The notes under the pieces are model-generated. The model was not told the origin of the DNA, ran no database searches, and worked only from the letters and a program-made list of their open reading frames with translations. A stretch of 64,000 bases of DNA from JAKCDU01 sp035551615 (lineage in GTDB: Bacteria > Actinomycetota > Acidimicrobiia > Acidimicrobiales > Palsa-688). Location of the stretch: assembly GCA_035551615.1 (NCBI GenBank), contig DASZNC010000107.1, positions 1 to 64,000 on the forward strand, read 5' to 3'. The translations under genes and the position numbers were made by a program. Position 1 is the first letter of the stretch. Every line of letters starts with the position of its first letter. Below are positions 25,310 through 33,839 of this stretch, piece after piece.

Positions 25310-26829
25310 CAGACAGGAGCCTCCACGAGTAGACGGGGATCACGGGGTGCGGGCAGGTGGTCGCGCAGGTCGGCCAGCAGGTCGCCGCGGAACGACTGGA
25401 GGGCCGGGTCGTCCCACCGGTTCACCCATTGGTGGGGGTCGCTCCCGAGGTCGTACAACTCGCCTTCGGACCCGTCGTAGCCGCCCCCCACGCCGTACTC
25501 GGTGACGACCCAGCCGTCGCGGTAGAGCGAGCGCAGGTGCAGATCCTCGGTGTCGAACTGGCTCTCCCACTCGGTGATGACCCGCTCCCGGCCCTGGCCG
25601 TCCCCGGTCGGCAGCGGGGCGCCCTCGACCCATCCGGGCACGGGCAGGCCGGCGATCCGGCAGAAGGTGGGGGCCAGATCCAGCTGGCCGACCGGGTCGG
25701 TCACCACGCCGGGAGCCACGCCGGCAGAGGGGGCCGGGCGCCAGATCATCGGCAGGCGCATCAGGGCGTCGCAGTGGTAGGGGCCCTTGAAGAGGAGCCC
25801 GAAGTCGCCCTGCAACTCGCCGTGGTCGGTCGTGAAGATCACGTCCACGTCGTCGCCCCAGCCCCGTTCGTCGATGCGCTTGAGCACCCGACCGAGGGCC
25901 TCGTCGACCAGCTCGTTCTCGACATGGGTGAAGGCGTTGATCTCCCGGACCTGATCGTGGGTCATGGCGGCCGGGACGAAGTCGGGCGGGCCGCCCTCCA
26001 GGTTCGAGTGCCAGCCCTCGTAGTAGGCGAGCCAGTGCTTCGGCTTCTGCTCGAGTATGCGCCGGCAGGCATCCGGCGATCCGGGGTGCCCGGCGGGCAG
26101 GTCCAGGTCGCGCCAGGACACCCGCCCGAGCTCCGACTCCGGCGGGTCCCACGGATGGTGGGGATCGGGGAAGCTCATCCAGCAGAACCAGTCCTCGTCG
26201 GCGCCGAGCGAGTCCAGCCAGGAGATGGTCCGGTCGGCCACCCAATCGGTGTGGTACATCTCCTTCGGCACCGGGTTGACCTTGAGCTGGCAGGCGCCGG
26301 TCTCCCCGCCGCCCATCCCGTTGAGCCCGTCGGCGCCGAAGAGGGGGTAGAAGTCGTTCTGGTGCCGGCCCGGCTGCTCGCGTATCCACACGCCGTAGTG
26401 CCACAGCGGCAGGGGCCCGTGCATGGCCAGCTCCAGGTGCTCGAACCCGCGGTGCGGCCCGGTGGACCGCTCGCGGGCCAGGCGGTTCTCCGGCCACTTG
26501 CCCTCCAGGTCCATGCCCGGCTCGAAGTGGGCCTTGCCGAACAGGCCGGTTCGATACCCGTGCTCGTTCAGGTAGGCGGCCACACTGGGGGCATCGGCGG
26601 GAAGGGGCACGCCGTTGGCGTAGACACCGTGCGTGCGCGGGTACTGGCCGGTGATCATCGTGGACCGGGCCGGCATGCAGACGACGTTCTGGTTCATGGC
26701 CCGGCGGTAGTTGATCCCGGTGGCGGCCAGGCGGTCGGCCACCGGGGTCCGGGCGATCTCCCCGCCGTTGCAGCCCAGGGCGTCGAAGCGCTGCTGGTCG
26801 GTCGTAACAAACAGGATCTTGCGGCCCAT
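25309..26829 (-). CDS. type I sulfatase (formylglycine-dependent)
   Basis: A 506-residue arylsulfatase-family hydrolase. The N-terminal metal site is FVTTDQQRFDALG (Asp11). The formylglycine motif CMPAR at 51-55 has the CxPxR form, where Cys51 would be oxidised by a formylglycine-generating enzyme not seen here. FGKAHFEPG and TTDHGELQGDFGL supply further metal and substrate residues. There is no signal peptide, so it is probably cytoplasmic. It overlaps the TetR gene upstream and the hydrolase downstream by four bases each. The sulfated substrate is unknown; choline-sulfatase-like and arylsulfatase-like activities are possible. Confidence 0.93.
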   Translation of the reverse strand: MGRKILFVTTDQQRFDALGCNGGEIARTPVADRLAATGINYRRAMNQNVVCMPARSTMITGQYPRTHGVYANGVPLPADAPSVAAYLNEHGYRTGLFGKAHFEPGMDLEGKWPENRLARERSTGPHRGFEHLELAMHGPLPLWHYGVWIREQPGRHQNDFYPLFGADGLNGMGGGETGACQLKVNPVPKEMYHTDWVADRTISWLDSLGADEDWFCWMSFPDPHHPWDPPESELGRVSWRDLDLPAGHPGSPDACRRILEQKPKHWLAYYEGWHSNLEGGPPDFVPAAMTHDQVREINAFTHVENELVDEALGRVLKRIDERGWGDDVDVIFTTDHGELQGDFGLLFKGPYHCDALMRLPMIWRPAPSAGVAPGVVTDPVGQLDLAPTFCRIAGLPVPGWVEGAPLPTGDGQGRERVITEWESQFDTEDLHLRSLYRDGWVVTEYGVGGGYDGSEGELYDLGSDPHQWVNRWDDPALQSFRGDLLADLRDHLPAPRDPRLLVEAPV

Positions 26830-27419
26830 CAGAACTCCTTGGAGAAGGCCCGCTCGAAGGCGGACTCGATAGTGGAGGTGACCGCGGCGCGGGCCACCGG
26901 GATGGAGAGACCCTGGTGGCGCCGGATCGACTCCCATGTCTCGAACGACGCCATGGCGTGGACCCCCTCGGCCGCGCTGCGATCGAGGGCCCGCAGCTCG
27001 GGGGACAGGGCCAGCACCAGGTGGCGACGCAGGGCGGTCCGGCTCTGGCGGATGCGTTCGGCCAGGGCGTCGGAGCGGTGTTCGTGCAGCAGCGCCACCC
27101 GGCGGACGTCGCCGATGGCCTCGAACAACTCCGACCGCTGCTCGACGGCGGCGACGATGCGGGCGTCCAGCCGGGCCTCCGGGTCCGGATGCTGCAGAAG
27201 CGGCCAATACCGGTTGGCCTGGGTGTCCCCCGCCTCCATGAACAGACCGTCCAGGTCGGGGAAGTGGTGGAACACGGAACGCTTGGCCACGCCGGCCCGA
27301 TCGGCGATGGCCTGGGCCGTCGGCATCGTGCACTCCTCGGCCACGAGGGCCAGGGCAGCGTCCACGATGGCCTGCCTGTTGATCTCTCCACGGCGGACCC
27401 GGCCGTCCATCTGCCGCAT
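26829..27419 (-). CDS. TetR-family regulator
   Basis: A 196-residue TetR protein with helix-turn-helix MPTAQAIADRAGVAKRSVFHHF (about residues 32-53) and a divergent helical C-terminal domain. It is the first gene of the minus-strand group (TetR, sulfatase, dehalogenase-like hydrolase, methyltransferase, galactokinase). A perfect inverted repeat with 7-bp arms sits 8 bp upstream of its start, implying autoregulation. An alternative start three codons in (MDGRVRRG) is possible. Confidence 0.92.
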   Translation of the reverse strand: MRQMDGRVRRGEINRQAIVDAALALVAEECTMPTAQAIADRAGVAKRSVFHHFPDLDGLFMEAGDTQANRYWPLLQHPDPEARLDARIVAAVEQRSELFEAIGDVRRVALLHEHRSDALAERIRQSRTALRRHLVLALSPELRALDRSAAEGVHAMASFETWESIRRHQGLSIPVARAAVTSTIESAFERAFSKEF

Positions 27420-27426
27420 ACTAAAC

Positions 27427-27449
27427 TAGTTGCGTTTATAGTGCAACTA
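27427..27449. promoter_or_regulatory. operator-like inverted repeat between TetR and DinB-like genes
   Basis: TAGTTGC (27427-27433) and GCAACTA (27443-27449) are perfect 7-bp arms around a 9-bp AT-rich centre. The 23-bp dyad lies in the 46-bp divergent promoter region and is the size of a TetR dimer site. It could control both directions. Confidence 0.65.
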
Positions 27450-27465
27450 CCTTAGTATTGGCACC

Positions 27466-28032
27466 ATGGCCGACATCGTTCTCGACTCTCTGCGCCGGCG
27501 GCTGCGCTCCATGCACTCACTGTGGGAAGACGCGGTGGCGACGATGACCCTCGAGCAGGTCAACTACGTGGAGCGCGACCCGATCCTGCCCATCGCCTTC
27601 TCGCTGTTCCATTTCGTCCAGATCGAAGACGGGTCGGGCACCATCCTTGGCGCCGGGCCCATGATCTACAACTCGGCCCGCGGCGAGCAGATGGGCCTGG
27701 CCGTGATGGACAACGGCAAGGAACGGACGGTCGCCGAGATGATGGCCCAGCGCATCGGCGACTACGGGGCCTTCCAGGACTACATGGCCGAGGTGTTCGC
27801 CAAGACCGAGAAGTGGCTGGCTGACCTGGACCCGGCTTCACTGTCGGACGTCATCGTGGCGCGGCCGCTGCCGGAGAACCTGGCCTCCACCTTCAGTGCC
27901 CGGGTGGCCGGGGACGAGGGGATCACCCGGCTGGTCGGCCTGGAGTGCTGGATCTACCAGCACGGCCTGCGCCACATGGGCGAGATCGAGCACGCCCGGG
28001 CCCTGGTCGGCCTGGAGGGCATGACCTCGTAA
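27466..28032 (+). CDS. DinB-superfamily protein
   Basis: A 188-residue helical protein of the DinB/YfiT-like superfamily. Metal-site histidines are recognisable in FSLFHFVQIEDG and in the C-terminal WIYQHGLRHMGEIEHAR. Superfamily members include thiol-dependent S-transferases (bacillithiol, mycothiol) and uncharacterised metalloproteins. It diverges from the TetR-sulfatase group across the inverted repeat at 27427-27449, so it may be a regulated partner of that group. No specific activity can be assigned. Confidence 0.75.
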   Translation: MADIVLDSLRRRLRSMHSLWEDAVATMTLEQVNYVERDPILPIAFSLFHFVQIEDGSGTILGAGPMIYNSARGEQMGLAVMDNGKERTVAEMMAQRIGDYGAFQDYMAEVFAKTEKWLADLDPASLSDVIVARPLPENLASTFSARVAGDEGITRLVGLECWIYQHGLRHMGEIEHARALVGLEGMTS

Positions 28033-28051
28033 CGGCGTTGCGGGTGCGGGT

Positions 28052-28063
28052 GCGGTTCACCGC
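28052..28063. terminator. short hairpin between DinB-like and CoA-transferase genes
   Basis: In the 75-bp convergent gap, GCGGT (28052-28056) and ACCGC (28059-28063) form a tight hairpin. GCGGG and CCCGC outer segments could extend it. No T-tract is present, so terminator function is only suggested by position. Confidence 0.3.
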
Positions 28064-28107
28064 GATAACGCCCGCTCCTTTGACCTGAGGACGGCCCGCG
28101 CGCCCGC

Positions 28108-29361
28108 TCAGTCCGGACCGCGCGACGTCGCCTCGTCGAAGGCCACGCCCCGGTTGACCAGACCTTCGATGTCGGACGTCGACCACCCCATCTCGCCGAG
28201 CACGCCGGCGGTGTGCTCACCCAGGCGGGGGGCCCGATAGCGGGGCTTGGCCGGGCGGTCGGCGAAGTCGGCCGGCGAGGCCACCATCGTCATGGTGCCG
28301 CTCTCGTCGGGCACGTCGACCAGGCCGCCGCCGGCGGCGAACTGCGGGTCGGCGATCAGGTCCTCGATGGACTGCACCGGCGACCAGAAGAAGTCCGGCT
28401 CGGCGGCGAACAGCTCGGCCCACTCGGCCAGCGGCCGGGTGGCGAAGATGGCATCCAGTTCGGCGATCAGGGCCACGGCATTCATGGCCCGGGCCAGGCC
28501 GGTGGCGTAGCGCTCGTCGTCTATCCACTCGGGATGGCCGACCACCCGGGCGAGAGGGGGCCAGTGCCGGCTGCCCTCCAGGCCGACGATCCAGAAGCGC
28601 TTGCCGTCGCCGGCGGAGTAGTTGTTGATGCAGGGATTGCCCATCGTCGTCCTGGTGCCGACGCGGACGGGGAGGCCCCACATGAGGGAGATGTTGACGT
28701 CGAAGCCGAGCGTGTAGGCGCCCTGGCGCAGCAGCGAGGTCGACACCAGATCTCCCTTGCCCGTTTTCTCCCGGGCGTAGAGGGCGGCGCTGATCATCCC
28801 AGCGGTCGACATGCCGGCCGTGTGGTCGCCCATGCCGCCCCGCTGGAACGGGAGCGACCCATCCGGCGGGGTGAGGGCGGACGCCAGACCGCTGCGGGCC
28901 CAGTAGGCGGCGATGTCGTAGGCCGGCCGGTCGGCGTCGGGGCCGGCCAGGCCGTAGCCGGTGATGATGGCGTAGACGAGTCGGTCGTTGCCGGCCCGGG
29001 CCGCCTCCGGGTCGAGGCCGGCCCGCTCGAGGGCGGACGGCCGGATGTTGGTCAGGAACACGTCGGCCCCGGCCACCAGCTGATGGGCGACCGACCGGCC
29101 CTCGGGCATCGACAGGTCCAGGGAGATGCTGCGCTTCGACCGGTTGTCCAGCTCGAAGACCGGGTTGGACGGCAGGTCGCCCCCCAGCATCCGGCGGAAC
29201 GTGCGGGCCGGGTCACCAGTGGGCGGCTCGATCTTGATGACGTCGGCCCCCCAGTCGGCCAGGATGCCGCCGGCGGCCGGGCCGGCGACCCAGACGCCCA
29301 GTTCGACCACCTTGACCCCGGCCAGCGGTCCGGTGGCCGACGCGTCGGACAGTGAACTCAT
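28108..29361 (-). CDS. CaiB/BaiF family CoA-transferase
   Basis: A 417-residue family III CoA-transferase. The N-terminal motif is VKVVELGVWVAGPAAG, and GADVIKIEPPTGDPAR follows. The catalytic aspartate is in GGMGDHTAGM (Asp179), where a CoA thioester anhydride intermediate forms. Expected role: moving CoA between carboxylic acids, or racemising 2-methylacyl-CoA in the AMACR branch of the same fold. The start overlaps the SDR stop codon, so the two form an operon. Substrate unknown. Confidence 0.93.
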   Translation of the reverse strand: MSSLSDASATGPLAGVKVVELGVWVAGPAAGGILADWGADVIKIEPPTGDPARTFRRMLGGDLPSNPVFELDNRSKRSISLDLSMPEGRSVAHQLVAGADVFLTNIRPSALERAGLDPEAARAGNDRLVYAIITGYGLAGPDADRPAYDIAAYWARSGLASALTPPDGSLPFQRGGMGDHTAGMSTAGMISAALYAREKTGKGDLVSTSLLRQGAYTLGFDVNISLMWGLPVRVGTRTTMGNPCINNYSAGDGKRFWIVGLEGSRHWPPLARVVGHPEWIDDERYATGLARAMNAVALIAELDAIFATRPLAEWAELFAAEPDFFWSPVQSIEDLIADPQFAAGGGLVDVPDESGTMTMVASPADFADRPAKPRYRAPRLGEHTAGVLGEMGWSTSDIEGLVNRGVAFDEATSRGPD

Positions 29362-30182
29362 TCCTGGGCCAGCAGCTGGCCGGCGGACAGGCCGGTGAAC
29401 GGCCGGAAATCGGGCCCGGCCCGCAGGTTGTGACCGCCGTCGATGGCGATGGCCTGACCGGTGATCCGGGTCGACGCCGGGCCCAGCAGGAAGGTCACCA
29501 CGTTGGCTATGTCATGGGGGGCGGACACGCCTCCCAACGGGGTGTTGGCCAGGTAGCTCTGGAACACGGTGCTGTCGCGCGGGATGCCCTCCATGATCTC
29601 GGTGGTCACGAACCCGGGCTGCACCGAGTTGAACCGGACACCGGCGGCGCCGTACTCATCGGCCGCGTTGCGCATCATGGCGTCGATGCCGGCCTTGGCC
29701 ACCGGGTAGGCGCCGAACACCGGGTGGGTGGCGGTGGCGGCGATCGACGACATGCCGACGAAGCTGCCACCACCGGCCTTCACCATGTGCGGCACTGCGT
29801 GCTTGATCGACAGCATGGTGCCGACCACGTTCAGGTCGAGCACCCGGCGGTACTCGGCGACGTCCTGCAGGTGGTACGGGGCGAGCATGCCACCGCCACC
29901 GGCGTTGGCCACGACGCCGCGGATGTTGCCGGCGAATGTGATGGTGGCCCGGACCGCCTTGTCGACATCGTCCTCGTTGGTGACGTCGGCCACCACCAGG
30001 TCGACGGCCAGACCCTCGCCGGCGATGCTGACCGCCACCTCCTCCAGCTTCGACTGGGTGCGCCCGCAGATGATGACCTTGGCGCCCTGGCGGGCGGCCT
30101 CGGCGGCACACGCCTTGCCGATGCCGGTCCCCCCGCCGGTCACCAGGATGCCGTGACCGGCCAGCGGTCCACTTGATTGCAA
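29358..30182 (-). CDS. short-chain dehydrogenase/reductase
   Basis: A 274-residue SDR with TGGGTGIGKA at residues 15-24, VVANAGGGGML, a catalytic serine in GMSSIAATAT and YPVAKAG. ICGRTQSK after strand 2 suggests NADP(H). The start is TTG at 30182, supported by a strong AGGGGAGGG ribosome-binding sequence 5 bp upstream; no ATG or GTG is as well placed. It is coupled to the CoA-transferase and diverges from the P450 across 66 bp. Likely a 2,4-dienoyl- or 3-oxoacyl-CoA type reductase, but this is a family guess. Confidence 0.9.
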   Translation of the reverse strand: MQSSGPLAGHGILVTGGGTGIGKACAAEAARQGAKVIICGRTQSKLEEVAVSIAGEGLAVDLVVADVTNEDDVDKAVRATITFAGNIRGVVANAGGGGMLAPYHLQDVAEYRRVLDLNVVGTMLSIKHAVPHMVKAGGGSFVGMSSIAATATHPVFGAYPVAKAGIDAMMRNAADEYGAAGVRFNSVQPGFVTTEIMEGIPRDSTVFQSYLANTPLGGVSAPHDIANVVTFLLGPASTRITGQAIAIDGGHNLRAGPDFRPFTGLSAGQLLAQE

Positions 30183-30248
30183 GGTTGCCCTCCCCTATCC
30201 GAGAACTAGTGTCGGCCACGAGTATCACACGGGGGAGTAACACCACAC

Positions 30249-31433
30249 ATGGCCGTCCGCCAACAGCTCGACCTGCTCGATCCCAACCTCTACGCCGACG
30301 ATCCGTGGACGGTCTACAAGGAGTTGCGGGACAACCATCCGGTGTACCGCGACAGCAACGGCATCTGGTGCGTCTCCCGCTACCGCGACGTGCTCGAGGT
30401 GGAGAAGGATACGGCCACCTACAGCTCGGCCCACGGGTCGCGACCGCTACTCGAGTTCCCGGTCAGCATCATCAACAAGGACGATCCGCTCCATACCCAA
30501 CAGCGCAAGCTGGTGTCCGGCCGGTTCACCCCCGGGCACCTACGCCGCCACGAGGACCTGGTGCGGGCGGCCGTCACCGGGCTGATCGACGGCATCGCCG
30601 CCCAGGGCCACGCCGAGGTCGTCGAAGATCTGGCGGCACCGCTGCCGGCGATGATCATCTGCGACCTGATCGGCTACGACCACGAGTTGTGGCCCAACGT
30701 GAAGTGGTGGTCGGAGACGACGATGGGCAACGCCGGCTACAAGGAGGACGATCCCCGCCGGCCCTACGATGCCGAGACGAGCATGGCCGACTTCGCCGAG
30801 CAGTCGTTCAAGCTGTACCAGGCCCGCCAGGCCGAGCCGCGCGACGACCTGATGTCGATCTGGGCCCACGCCACCCTCGACGATCAACCCATGTCGGTCG
30901 AGGAGGTGCTCAACGACACCATCCTGCTGGTCGATGGCGGGGCCGAGACGACCCGCTCCACCATCGGCCAGACGGTGCTGGCCCTGAGCGACCACCCCGA
31001 CCAGAAGGCCGCGCTGCAGGCCCACCCCGAGCTCATGCGCACCGCCGTGGAGGAGTTCATCCGGTGGTCGTCACCGATCCTCAACATGCGCCGCACCGTC
31101 ACGACCGAGCACGAACGACACGGCCAGATCCTGGCGGAGGGCGATCAGGTTCTGCTCATGTACCCGTCGGCCAACCGCGACGAGCGGGTGTTCGAGAACC
31201 CGGACACCTTCGACGTCGGCCGCAAGCACAACCACCACGTCGCGTTCGGCTTCGGCACCCACTTCTGCCTGGGCGCCAACCTGGCCCGGCTGGAGATCCG
31301 GGTGCTGTTCGAGGAGCTCCTGCGCCGGCTGCCCGACTTCCGGGTGGCGCCCGGCTACGAGCCCCAGTACGCGCCCGGATTCTTCACCCGGACCCTGAAG
31401 GAGCTCCCGATCGAGTTCACTCCGGCCGGCTGA
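30249..31433 (+). CDS. cytochrome P450
   Basis: A soluble 394-residue bacterial P450. The I-helix oxygen-binding motif is GGAETT (230-235), the K-helix ExxR is Glu269 to Arg272, and the heme loop FGFGTHFCLGANLAR gives ligand Cys340. It resembles actinobacterial steroid or terpenoid hydroxylases such as the CYP125/142 neighbourhood. It needs a ferredoxin and reductase, which are not in the window. It diverges from the SDR/CoA-transferase pair and converges with the Baeyer-Villiger monooxygenase gene at a shared hairpin. Confidence 0.94.
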   Translation: MAVRQQLDLLDPNLYADDPWTVYKELRDNHPVYRDSNGIWCVSRYRDVLEVEKDTATYSSAHGSRPLLEFPVSIINKDDPLHTQQRKLVSGRFTPGHLRRHEDLVRAAVTGLIDGIAAQGHAEVVEDLAAPLPAMIICDLIGYDHELWPNVKWWSETTMGNAGYKEDDPRRPYDAETSMADFAEQSFKLYQARQAEPRDDLMSIWAHATLDDQPMSVEEVLNDTILLVDGGAETTRSTIGQTVLALSDHPDQKAALQAHPELMRTAVEEFIRWSSPILNMRRTVTTEHERHGQILAEGDQVLLMYPSANRDERVFENPDTFDVGRKHNHHVAFGFGTHFCLGANLARLEIRVLFEELLRRLPDFRVAPGYEPQYAPGFFTRTLKELPIEFTPAG

Positions 31434-31448
31434 GACGCCTGTCTCAGC
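31429..31448. terminator. bidirectional hairpin containing both stop codons
   Basis: GCTGAGAC (31429-31436), loop GCCT, GTCTCAGC (31441-31448): perfect 8-bp arms. The left arm contains the P450 stop codon (TGA at 31431) and the right arm the monooxygenase stop codon on the other strand. It sits exactly between the convergent genes and could end transcription from both sides. Confidence 0.55.
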
Positions 31449-33369
31449 GGATCACGAACTCGGCCAGGTCGGGCGTCTTGGTCCAGGTCCAGTAGTCGAC
31501 CAGCCGCCACGGGCTCAGGGTGTGTATCTCCCCCAGCGCATTCTTGAAGTGGGAGTGTCTGATCGACGGCTGGGCCCAGACGAACTGGCTGATCTCGGCG
31601 ACCGTGCGGCGGTGCCAGTCCTCGTACACCTCGGGCTTCGGTTCCATATCCCGGTGGCCCCCGGCGATGAGCGCCTCCAGGCAACCGGAGATGTACCGCA
31701 TCTGACACTCCGAATGAAATATCAGGCTGCCGCCGTGCACCAGGTTGGTCCCCGGTCCGTACATCATGAACAGGTTCGGGAAGCCGGGCACGGTGATACC
31801 GAGATGGGCGGCCGGCCGCTCCCCCCACATCTCCCGCAGGTCGGTCCCGTCCCGCCCGGTGATGGTCATCGGGTAGAGGTACCGGTTCGAGAAGAAGCCG
31901 GTGGCGTACACGATGACGTCGACCGGGTGGCGGGTTCCGTCGGTGGTCACGACCGCGTCCGGCTCGATCCGGTCGATGGACGTACGGACCAGCTCGACGT
32001 TGTCCCGCCGGAGCGTCTGCAGCCAACTGCCGTTGTCCTGCAGGGTGCGCTTACCGGTGGCCGGATAATCGGGCAGCACCTTGGCCAGTAGCTCCTCATC
32101 GTCGCCGACCTGGCTGACGATCCAGTCGGTGAAGTGCTGGCGGGTGAAGTCGTTCAGCTCACTGACCGCCCGCTGCTGGTCCGGATAGTCGGGATCGACG
32201 CGCGACGCAGTGAGGCCATGGTCGCACGCCGGCCAGAAGATGAGGAACCGGTACCACCGCCCGTAGAACGGCAGGTGGCGTAGTGCCCAGCGCACACCCG
32301 GCCCGACGGTGGCGTGGTAGTTCGGGTTCGGGAACATCCACTGGGCGGTGCGCTGGAACACCGTCAGGTGTTCGACCTGGCCGGCGATGGACGGGGCGAT
32401 CTGGAAGCCGCTGGCACCGGCGCCGATGAGGCCCACCCGCTTGCCGGTGAGGTCGATCGAGTGGTCCCACCGGGCGGAATGGAACCACGGTCCGGCGAAC
32501 GAGTCACGGCCCGGCAGGTCGGGCAGGTGGGGTCGCGACAGGTGGCCGACGGCCGAGATGACGGCCCGCGCCTCGATGGTGGACTCGGTCCCGTCCTCGG
32601 CCCGCAGACCGAGTCGCCAGATCCCGGCCCCGTCGTCCCAGGCCAAAGCAATGACCTCGGTCTCCCAGCGCACGTGGGCGTCGACGCCGTGCTTGGTCAT
32701 GACCGACTGGAAATAGGCCTGCAGCTCGGGCTGGCGGGCGAAGTACTCGGTCCACATGTCGCTCGGCTCGAAGCTGTAGCAGTAGAAGTGGTTGCCGACA
32801 TCGACCCGGGCCCCCGGGTAGGAGTTCTCGTACCACGTGCCGCCCGGTCCGGCGTTCTTCTCGATGATGGTAAAAGGAATGCCCGCTTCCTTCAGTCGCA
32901 CACCGGCCAGCAGACCCGACTCGCCACAGCCGATGACCACCACCGGGAAGTCGGACCGGCCGTCGGCGACCGCCTCACCCGTGCGCCGGGCATCGGCGCC
33001 GTCCAGCTCCATCTCCTCCATGAGCATCGGGACGTATTCGAGGGGCACTTCCTCGCACGCGATCCAGCTCATCATCTCCTGCAGCAGCTGACCACTGATC
33101 GGCTCCGGCTCCGGGCACCCACGGTCCCGGTAGTCGGCGATGATGGGCAGGGCCAGGGCCCGGGCCTCTGCCTTGTCCTCCTCGGACATGAACCCCTGCA
33201 CCTCGTTGAGGAACAGGCCGGCCGGCTTCAGCCGGCCCCGGATCAGTTCCGGATCGCCCGACATGTGGACGAGGGACAGCATGAGGGTGGGGATGCTCAC
33301 GTCGAGGAGGGCCTCGGCGATCTCTTCGTCGGACGAGTCGAATGGCTCGCCCGCGTGCGGGTTGCGCAT
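31444..33369 (-). CDS. flavin-dependent Baeyer-Villiger monooxygenase with N-terminal extension
   Basis: A 641-residue class B flavoprotein monooxygenase. The FAD motif is VIGCGESG (146-152), the BVMO fingerprint FAGPWFHSARWDH is at 291-303, and the NADPH Rossmann motif GAGASG is at 316-321. About 140 helical residues precede the FAD domain, as in the long acetone and cyclopentadecanone monooxygenase-like group. It inserts oxygen next to a ketone to give an ester or lactone. The ATG at 33369, 8 bp after the cupin stop, is chosen because the open frame upstream is antisense or overlapping. Likely co-transcribed with the cupin and deacylase genes. Confidence 0.93.
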   Translation of the reverse strand: MRNPHAGEPFDSSDEEIAEALLDVSIPTLMLSLVHMSGDPELIRGRLKPAGLFLNEVQGFMSEEDKAEARALALPIIADYRDRGCPEPEPISGQLLQEMMSWIACEEVPLEYVPMLMEEMELDGADARRTGEAVADGRSDFPVVVIGCGESGLLAGVRLKEAGIPFTIIEKNAGPGGTWYENSYPGARVDVGNHFYCYSFEPSDMWTEYFARQPELQAYFQSVMTKHGVDAHVRWETEVIALAWDDGAGIWRLGLRAEDGTESTIEARAVISAVGHLSRPHLPDLPGRDSFAGPWFHSARWDHSIDLTGKRVGLIGAGASGFQIAPSIAGQVEHLTVFQRTAQWMFPNPNYHATVGPGVRWALRHLPFYGRWYRFLIFWPACDHGLTASRVDPDYPDQQRAVSELNDFTRQHFTDWIVSQVGDDEELLAKVLPDYPATGKRTLQDNGSWLQTLRRDNVELVRTSIDRIEPDAVVTTDGTRHPVDVIVYATGFFSNRYLYPMTITGRDGTDLREMWGERPAAHLGITVPGFPNLFMMYGPGTNLVHGGSLIFHSECQMRYISGCLEALIAGGHRDMEPKPEVYEDWHRRTVAEISQFVWAQPSIRHSHFKNALGEIHTLSPWRLVDYWTWTKTPDLAEFVIR

Positions 33370-33377
33370 GGGGCCGG

Positions 33378-33839
33378 TCAGTCGACGAGGACCGGCGGCC
33401 GGCCCAAGCCCTGCTCCTCGCACAGCTGCAGGTAGAACGCCAGGGTGCCGACGCCGTCACTGACCGATTCGATGCTGCCGTCGGCGTCCAGGTTGAGGTT
33501 GACGCCGTACATGTGGAACCAGACCCGGGTGTCGTCCTCCACGCACTGCAGGGTGTGGACCGAGTTGGCCGGCTCGTAGAGGAACGAGTCGGCCCGGTTG
33601 ACGTACTCGTACTCCTTGTACTTCCACCCGCCCGACTTGGTGTAGCCCCACACCGGCCCGGTGTGGCGGTGGGTGGCCACCTCGAAGCCGGCCTGGAAGA
33701 TGTTCTCGATGATCCAGAGGCTCTCCTTCTCCCGCACCTGGAGTACCCGGATCATGTTGCCGCCGCCCATGTCGGCGAAGGGGATCTGCTCGTCGCCGAT
33801 GTGGACGGCGGTCGGCTGGTGCTGTTCGGTGGCGGTCAT
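33378..33839 (-). CDS. cupin-fold protein, dihydroxyacetophenone dioxygenase-like
   Basis: A 153-residue single-cupin protein. The metal-site histidines are in FEVATHRHTGPVWGYT and a later histidine is in EPANSVHTLQC. This arrangement is similar to 2,4'-dihydroxyacetophenone dioxygenase-like cupins, which cleave C-C bonds next to a keto group. It overlaps the deacylase gene by ATGA and lies 8 bp before the BVMO gene. A cupin dioxygenase plus BVMO pairing would suit degradation of a ketone, but the substrate is not inferable. Confidence 0.8.
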   Translation of the reverse strand: MTATEQHQPTAVHIGDEQIPFADMGGGNMIRVLQVREKESLWIIENIFQAGFEVATHRHTGPVWGYTKSGGWKYKEYEYVNRADSFLYEPANSVHTLQCVEDDTRVWFHMYGVNLNLDADGSIESVSDGVGTLAFYLQLCEEQGLGRPPVLVD

